Below are positions 9,140-15,018 of a stretch of 15,018 bases of DNA, in pieces. Every line of letters begins with the position of its first letter. Position 1 is the first letter of the stretch. Origin of the DNA: Synura sp. LO234KE (lineage: Eukaryota; Sar; Synurophyceae; Synurales; Mallomonadaceae). A program made the translations under genes and the position numbers. Below the pieces are notes generated by a model. The model had not been told where the DNA came from. It saw nothing but the letters and a program-made list of their open reading frames with translations, and did not search any database. The stretch is from NCBI GenBank assembly GCA_015143735.1, contig VKHC01000229.1:1-15018 (forward strand), given 5' to 3'.

Positions 9140-9567
9140 ACCCGGAATCTCCAAAAAACGAAACCAAGGGTATTTCTCAAAAGTCGAAGAGGTATTCCAG
9201 GCCACTAGCAAACTCAATCCAAACAGAAATAAAATTTTCCTGGTCAGCAAACTTCGAACTCAAATATCTTCCCAACGAGATTTGCGCAACAAGTTTGGTT
9301 TTGGATCGCAAAATAGTTTAGCTCCGGACGTAAGTTCTTCGCAAAATTGCGTTGGCACCAACTCATCGATACTTAATTCGCCAATTTCTACGTCTAGGGG
9401 CGAATTTCATCATTTTTTGACGTCGACTGGCAAATAAGTGGAAAGCTCATCTGGCAGGATTTGGGAGTCCTGAAGAGCAATTCAGCTGCAATTCTTATTC
9501 CCCCTTGATCAATTATGTCAGACTGTTTTAGAAAATTTAGGAGGGCTCGAATTGTTAAATAAATTAT
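9140..9567. other. Stretch without a supported gene
   Basis: A plus-strand frame of 65 codons (9124-9321, Lys/Ser-rich) is the only long one and resembles nothing I know. The rest is AT-rich with stops in all frames. Confidence 0.3.
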
Positions 9568-9608
9568 ATGGTTTTCTGCAGAACCGTCAATTCACCTTGC
9601 GCATACAC

Positions 9609-9664
9609 GCAACAATTTGAGGCCCAGCACTGCCTTCCAGAGGAAGTCTTTTATGTTGCGGGAT
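9609..9664 (+). repeat. Tandem duplicate unit 1 (SQQF family, copy 2)
   Basis: This 56-bp block beginning GCAACAATTTGAGGCCCAGC recurs 72 bp further on with two mismatches. One frame reads QQFEAQH and VFYVAG, resembling QQFQAQHH and VIYVQG on the minus strand near 11.1 kb. Confidence 0.75.
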
Positions 9665-9680
9665 CTTCATTTAGTTTTGC

Positions 9681-9736
9681 GCAACAATTTGAGGCCCAGC
9701 ACTGCCTTGCAGAGGAAGTCTTTTATGTTGCAGGAT
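9681..9736 (+). repeat. Tandem duplicate unit 2 (SQQF family, copy 3)
   Basis: This is the second 56-bp unit, separated from the first by 16 bp and differing from it at two positions. Downstream of it the match to the 11.1 kb copy continues (CRRCSF against WWLCSF), so this unit lies nearest the original context and the first unit looks like a local duplicate. Confidence 0.75.
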
Positions 9737-11049
9737 GCCGGAGGTGCTCTTTCACTTCCATCTGTGTGGAGATTTGACTATGTCCCCCAAACCTTCGAGG
9801 TCAAGTCCGGCAGGCCCTTCCATGCCTTGCTGCTGTCTCTTGGCTTTCTCGCCTTCAAGCCATATCCGAAGACCCAATAGAAAGTCCTCTTACTTAATCG
9901 AAAGCCTTTGTGACCGTGGGGGAACCGGATCCTTGGGGCTCCATCATCCAACCTCTCTGGGCTGCTCATCTAATCGATATGAAGGAGGCGTGGGATGGCG
10001 CTGCAGAATCCATTGCTGGTCATCCCTCCCGACCGAAGCCACTCTCTCCCCAAGTCTATCACACCGGGAGCACTCAAGCGAGCAATAGTTCTGTCCTCGA
10101 GCTGGCGCTGCCTTCGCCCGGGGATCTGATTATCCGAGGAAGGAATTTTTATTGAATCCCCTTCAGTTCACTCTTCCATCTTCCATAGCCCCGGTTGTCG
10201 CGGAGTGCCCCGAGGATCTTGGTTGAGTAGGCGTTATACAACAACACTCAGAGTGCGTGGTGCTATATCCTTTAAAGTCGCTCATCGATCTGTTTGATGC
10301 ATTAGGTAGCTTACTTCTAAGTTGAGCTTGTCCTCCTTCCTGCAAGAAGACGGTTGCCATCGGCGAAAGCTGGGGACGCTTGCAGCCCTCCACCCTGGTT
10401 ATCCAGGGACTCGCGACATCGCTCACGGACGGTCACTTGCGAAGATTGCAACGGATTTCTTGTAGTATACTTGGAAGGATGTCATGTCTTCCCTGTTCCT
10501 CTGCTGTGTCTGTCGTTTCCTTCGTAAGTCTAAGTTTTTTGAATTTGGCAAAAAGCTGGGGATGCTTGCCGAGGCAGGAGGCGGAGAATGGGGCACCGGA
10601 GGGAGTTCCTGTTTGCACAAGGCAGCTTTAACCCAACCCAGTGGAGGTGGCCCTGCTATGGCCCCGGGTAGGCTGGCAAGCGGGAGGCGCTCCTCATCCG
10701 AGTGCATAAAGCGTGAGTCCTGGGTTAGCCATGCCTCCCCCACCTTGGATACGAGTTCGGTCCACTAAGGGTTGTTTAGGTCATCCCATGGCGCTTGACC
10801 ATGGCTGGAAGGTGTTCTCAAGGAGATCCATTTGCTTCAAGGAGAAGTTTACAAGCCACCCGCCGGAGCATTGACTTGGATCTAGGGCGATGTTATGGAC
10901 CGCGGCAAGGAGATGGTCTTCTTGCCCTTTTTAACCTCCAATGTGGAATTATTGGAAAGTAAGCGGAAGCATGGTGTTGCGGACTTGCTTCACCGTGACT
11001 CGGGGCAAATGCGGATATCTAGGCTGGAGAGGACTTTCTTGAGCTTGAA

Positions 11050-11240
11050 CCTGGTGGAAGTGACCTTAAAAACGAAACTGCAGAGCCACCAACCTTGGAC
11101 GTAGATGACCTTTCTTGAAGAGTTGTGGTGTTGGGCCTGAAACTGTTGGGAGAACCCTATCGCTTCTACTCCTGAGATCTGCAAGGACCGAAGAATCATT
11201 TCGATAAGATCTCCTTTGTTCGGCGAGCTCCGAAGCACCT
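11050..11240 (-). repeat. SQQF-family repeat fragment, copy 4 (longest)
   Basis: The minus strand reads LIEMILRSLQIS, then VEAIGFSQQFQAQ, then RKVIYVQG and LCSF, inside a frame open from 11364 to 10990 (124 codons). This is the best preserved of the four fragments and suits a reference for the family. The alternating hydrophobic pattern suggests a small alpha/beta fold. I considered a retroelement ORF1/gag RNA-binding domain but see no diagnostic motif. Confidence 0.5.
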
Positions 11241-11364
11241 GCCGGGAGACGTTAGCAGTAGGGGCGCTCATTGCCCCCAATCTTCGTGAGCAAAGCGAAC
11301 ATGATGAGACGTGACGGGGTTGTAGCTTTTCCACCACGTATGAGTCTGTTATTCTCCCAGACAA

Positions 11365-12051
11365 ATCATGTCAATTGCTTAACATGAGCAGTCTCTCCTA
11401 AGGATCATAGCGTTACAATAGTCTATCCTTGATTTACTAGTAATGATATATTGCTTGCTCATCAGTTGACCGGCTATGAGAGAGAATGACGGTACAATAA
11501 GACCATATCTGTGTACCAAGATTACTTAAGTTTTTGTGTAAAAACTATCTCTTGATATAGTCTAAAGCCTAAGAGTTTATGTAGGAAAAAGAGAGAATCA
11601 TCGAGGAACGACGAGTTTGTTTTCGAGTAACTTTTCGATGCTTGCCGAGAAAATTACGAGAAAACAACGAGATCGTTCCGAGATCATTAGAGGTTCGACT
11701 AACATAAACTGGGTTTGTGAAAAGAGAATAAGCGGTAGAATCGATGCAGTCTATGATAAGCATTCCATCTTTGAAGTTGGATAGTAGGCGAAATGTACGT
11801 ACGCCGTTTTTGTACATTTATGAACCCTCCTATGATTGTACGTGTGTACAAAAATAAAGAAATTTCAAAATTTCTATTCTGGGTTTGAAAATCGAGACGG
11901 GTGTACGTTGGAATAAAACAAAATAATGACGAAAATCGTGCTTCGACATTTTTTAAATGATCGATTACGATTAGTATGTCATCGCGGGGTAGGAAGAGAA
12001 TCATGCCACATTTTTGCCAAACATTCTGAATTAAATCATTGAAAGCTGCAT
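11365..12051. other. AT-rich stretch without a supported gene
   Basis: Two overlapping minus-strand frames (12004-11699 and 11817-11569) are open for 80-100 codons but show no recognisable domain or convincing splice pairing. I treat them as unproven. Confidence 0.35.
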
Positions 12052-12144
12052 GGTTTATAATTGGAAATAAACCAGCCAGGATGGTTTATATTCGCAATAA
12101 ACTGATCTTGACCGGTTTATATTCTTAGATATACCGATCAGGAC
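12052..12144. repeat. Three 31-bp tandem units, each a potential hairpin
   Basis: Units begin GGTTTATA at 12052, 12083 and 12114, exactly 31 bp apart. The first unit contains GGTTTAT, an 8-base loop and ATAAACC, a perfect 7-bp stem; the others keep weaker versions of it. Outside the stem the units share a GATC-like, GAC/GGA tail. Confidence 0.7.
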
Positions 12145-12211
12145 TGGGTGTAAAACAGGCAAATAAGTGCATAATGGGACCGGTTTTTCTTTTTCGCAAA
12201 CCCAATTTTCC

Positions 12212-12228
12212 TAAAGTACGGTACTTTA
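12212..12228. other. 17-bp palindrome TAAAGTACGGTACTTTA
   Basis: Two perfect 8-bp arms flank a single central G. The left half recurs as CTAAAGTACGG at 12279-12289, and a related TTTACTTTAG lies at 12246-12255. It could be a protein-binding site or a repeat edge; no gene nearby decides between them. Confidence 0.35.
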
Positions 12229-12380
12229 ACGGTATACTTTTCGTGTTTACTTTAGTTTTCCTGAGGTGCGCGCACTAGCTAAAGTACGGATTTTGGTACA
12301 CGGATGCGTCACCAAGAACCACGTAAGCTTAACTACTAGTTGTAACGGGAGGCGACTAAGTCAATTTTCATCATGGATAA

Positions 12381-12529
12381 CATCGGGTTTTGAGTTTATC
12401 CATTATGCTGATCTGGTGCCTGACTGCTGAAAGTTTGACGAGGGATTGCAAGCAACTCATCGTCGTATTAATAGGAGGACAGGGCGAAGGGATATGTAAT
12501 ATGGATACTGTTAATTTGCACGTGTGGTA
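12381..12529 (+). CDS. Possible isolated exon, unassigned
   Basis: This plus-strand frame is open for about 49 codons and contains the protein-like segment QLIVVLIGGQGEGICNMDTV. It runs to a splice-donor-like TG|GTAACC. Downstream segments can be joined in phase but give short ends I cannot verify. A competing minus-strand frame (12595-12371) overlaps it. No family is named. Confidence 0.18.
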
Positions 12530-12802
12530 ACCAAGTCGAGGATATGGTGATCTGTGTGATAATCGCTTGCGCTTGAACATGGAAGGTCGGTCCATTCGAG
12601 TTGCTGGTATGACCTCCTGTGATACTATCTTATTGCATAATAATTAAGAAATAGCGAAGAAATTGTTCTTTTGAAATAAAGTCCTACTTCTTGTGAACCA
12701 ATCTGACTCAAAATAATAAATGTAAGGAGGTTTCTATTCCAAAATTGTAATCGACAGAGAATACTCTACCGTTTTAAGCAAGCAGAATACCTCAAAAATA
12801 AT

Positions 12803-13575
12803 TTACTTTTTTTTCGAGAAATCCCGTTTTCTCAACGAGCTCTCCATTTGGAAATCTCTTATGATGTACAATAACATTTCAATTATCAACATTCCCCCCG
12901 CACCAACTGCTCCAAAAGCCATGCACTGTTCAGGAATAGGTGACGATTCATTTTATCGTAGTTTTATATTATTCTTACATGGCCTGAGTCTTTCCAAAAC
13001 TGTTTTCCCACGTAATAAAATATTCCAAACATTATAACGATTGTAAAAATCATATTTGCAAATACAGTGCTCGCAAACTTTACGGACGTAATTGATGCAG
13101 ATATTGTTTCGTTAGTTGAGGTTAAACTGGGATGCAACAACAGTCAGATCATGGAAAAGGTTATGAAAAATTTCTAACTTAGATGCATCAGAAACCATCT
13201 TCATGTATTCTCGCTCTTCCGACTTTCTCATCAATATCTTTCTTCGCGTCAATACCTCAGGGCTGCTGTTGCACTGAACAAGATGTGTTAACAGCACTTT
13301 GAAAATATTAACGTAAACAATAACCTGTTCACCTTATTTTTTTCTGCAAATTGCGGAAAGCACAATTTTGATCCCCTTAGCCAGTTGAGAATGGATGAAC
13401 ATTCACCGGTTAAACTGAAAAATTTTCGAATAATATTAAGGTCCCTATGACTTAGACTTCTCCTAGCGACTGAATCTTCAAGCGCGAATTTATCCTCCAC
13501 AGAGAGAAATTCGGAATTTAACATTCTCCCAGTTATCATGAGCAACTGCTCATCCGATATTGAAATCTCGACCAT
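12803..13575 (-). CDS. VMA12: V-ATPase assembly factor, Vma12/TMEM199 family
   Basis: Four exons, 13575-13333, 13273-13179, 13126-12979 and 12925-12803, are joined by introns of 59, 52 and 53 bp, giving 202 residues, the usual family size. Family features: WLRGS at 65-69, SPE at 85-87 followed by a basic helix and EEREY at 100-104 (the family's (E)EREY signature), then two transmembrane helices at about 131-152 and 164-184. The second contains E178 and ends LYIIR, as in relatives. The tail ends in three lysines. Vma12 proteins sit in the ER membrane and, with Vma22 and Vma21, assist assembly of the V0 sector of the proton pump. The start codon has a strong context (AAAAATGG). The assignment rests on motif order and topology, not on a search. 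Confidence 0.87.
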
Positions 13576-13937
13576 TTTTGATTTATACCTGCAGGAATCA
13601 CGTTACAAAGACGTGAATCGTGGAATCAAAAAGTGATTGTCCTGTTTGTCCTCTGATCAGATAGAGCACTAGGGTTCCTTTGAGACTATTGATGTCCCTC
13701 CTGAAACGTGCAACTGGAAATTAATTGAGAATTTTGACATTTTGACGGCAAATTTCATCATCTATGATAAGTCGCTGGTAGTACCACTATATCGAGCTGT
13801 TGAATATTTTGAGCTTGGGCAAAAAAGAGAATGTCGCCTCCTTTTATTCTGCATCATGACAGCATTTCTAGAATTTGTTAGAGTTACACTGCATTCAATC
13901 TCAAGTGGCGGGTGTAAAGATCGGGGATGATTATAAA
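13576..13937. promoter_or_regulatory. Divergent intergenic region between VMA12-like and secreted-protein genes
   Basis: A gap of 362 bp lies between two genes transcribed in opposite directions and should contain both promoters. Open frames on both strands (13742-13930 and 13995-13762) overlap each other and resemble nothing; I take them as chance. No specific element is identified. Confidence 0.5.
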
Positions 13938-15018
13938 ATGGATTGCTTATTTTTACTGCTTGGCCACTTAGTGTTTTTTCTTGGAACGCCTTCAAAAATC
14001 GCTGTTATTCTGCGAGAGGTCGAAATGAAACAATTAATGTTTCTTGAACGCGATCGAAGTAAGAATTACAAATCTTGATTGATTACACTTAATTCATTTA
14101 TTGAACTATGTGAAGTTCCATTAAATGGATTGTTTCGTGTTTCTAAAAAGGGGTCAGCGATGACTGTGAATATCGTCGATGATACCGTTAATGTCCATTC
14201 CAACGATATTGCTAAATGGACAATATGGAGCCCTATCACCAGGTGAATACTATTTTGAGCTCAATTTTACTATCTTTAAGATATTTTACTTCGTAGAGGA
14301 ACATACTTAAGAGGCTTTAAGAAAGGGATGAGACATATTTTTATCTTTACATCTAGTGTTGTTTCGGAAACACGACCCTCATATGACATTTTAAATAAAG
14401 TCATTAGTAATCGAGTTCAAACATGTATTTTTTTAAACGATGACACGCTGGCTCTAAGTGGATTGTAAGTTTTACGAGAATAATATTGCATTCGTTTTTG
14501 TTAACGTTGTTCACACTAGGAACACCAAAAAGTATGCTTTTCCAGTAAATTTTTTACATAAAATGTTTTCAGGGGTCGAGTTCCTATTTCGAATCAACCC
14601 CTTGGAATGGGTGGAGGAATGTGGTTACGATGCTTTGAAGTCGATTCTGGTGTCGGAAGAAGTGCTACGAATTCGGTTAACGATTACATCGATCCAAAAT
14701 CAGACATTTAATGAAGAGCCTTTATTCCCGGCTTATTGGCTTACGTTAGATTCGCCGGATGATGCAGCGCCTGACGACGACCGAGGCCTGTCAAGGAATA
14801 TAATATTTAATGTAAATCTCGATGATCAACAGCACTCTCAGGAAAAGTTTTCCGAAAAGTTGGTAACTCCTCGCAGCCTGGTTGGTGCGGATGAGAATAT
14901 GACACAGTCACCAACCACACAGCCCACTTCAAAGCCGGCGTCCATCATCTTTTCCACTTGGCCGACGAAATTGCCAACGAAGTATCCCACTATGTCGCCC
15001 TCTGTATTCCCCTCCACA
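13938..15018 (+). CDS. Predicted secreted or surface protein with Pro-Thr/Ser repeat, truncated by window end
   Basis: Four exons are visible: 13938-14058, 14116-14242, 14297-14464 and 14520 to the edge, with introns of 57, 54 and 55 bp; 305 residues are seen. It starts with a signal peptide (MDCLFLLLGHLVFFLG). A region of about 240 residues follows that I cannot assign, with beta-like strands, then an acidic linker, and finally Pro-Thr repeats (TKLPTKYPTMSPS) running off the window. Such repeats are typical linkers or cell-surface stalks in stramenopile secreted proteins. The ATG at 13938 was chosen because it places the hydrophobic segment at the N-terminus. The last acceptor is ambiguous: CAG at 14570-14572 is also good but leads to a stop at 14709-14711, whereas TAG at 14517-14519 keeps the frame open through the repeat. 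Confidence 0.65.

Larger units (their letters stand above)
9568..11364. pseudogene. Block of decayed repetitive coding sequence
   Basis: This block is visibly richer in G+C than the DNA on both sides. It has many medium-length frames on both strands, none with an identifiable complete domain. Protein-like segments continue across stops and frame changes (for example plus-strand 9910-10155 and minus-strand 10743-10423), as in eroded mobile-element genes. The left part carries SQQF-family fragments on the plus strand and the right part a longer fragment on the minus strand (11364-10990). No terminal repeats, reverse transcriptase or transposase motif was found, so the element class is open. Confidence 0.4.

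Noticed and set aside
10163-10743. Minus-strand frames of 87 and 106 codons considered as an intact gene
   Set aside because: They cannot be joined into a longer protein by splice sites like those of the real genes, and they look like eroded repeat sequence.
13742-13995. Overlapping frames on both strands in the divergent intergenic region
   Set aside because: Both are about 60-77 codons, lack domains and sit between two well-supported start codons.
14577-14711. Reading the last exon of the right-edge gene in the frame that stops at 14711 as the only product
   Set aside because: The other frame stays open without a stop to the window end, includes the Pro-Thr repeat, and uses an intron of the usual length; the short form is kept only as an alternative.

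Overview
This window comes from a compact, intron-containing eukaryotic genome, and every supported protein gene is split by short GT-AG introns. Ten of the eleven introns I joined with confidence are 52-77 bp long. The exception, at about 1.1 kb, is discussed in the findings. The last gene runs off the right end into a Pro-Thr/Pro-Ser repeat of a kind common in diatom and other stramenopile secreted proteins. That makes a stramenopile-like microbial eukaryote my best guess, but no single feature proves it.

Four genes lie in two divergent pairs. On the left, a minus-strand nuclease gene (4476-1465) faces a plus-strand gene for a predicted single-pass membrane protein (4914-6376). On the right, a minus-strand gene for a Vma12/TMEM199-type V-ATPase assembly factor (13575-12803) faces a plus-strand gene for a predicted secreted protein (13938 to beyond the window end).

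The most unusual object is the nuclease. Its spliced product has the N-terminal half of an endonuclease/exonuclease/phosphatase (EEP) domain of the CCR4/Angel/nocturnin type, then a Mut7-C PIN-like RNase domain with its zinc ribbon, then the C-terminal half of the same EEP domain. One nuclease fold therefore seems to sit in a surface loop of another.

The middle, about 6.4-11.4 kb, has no intact gene. It holds decayed, partly GC-rich repetitive sequence that includes at least four fragments of one protein-coding repeat family in both orientations, a 56-bp duplication, and a second family present as an inverted pair. The remaining gene-poor stretches hold a degenerate 16-bp tandem array (1022-1260), a 31-bp hairpin-forming tandem array (12052-12144) and a few very small candidate genes. 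No tRNA, rRNA or CRISPR was seen. The four main genes share no evident pathway; they cover RNA or nucleotide cleavage, V-ATPase assembly and two predicted secretory-pathway proteins of unknown role.
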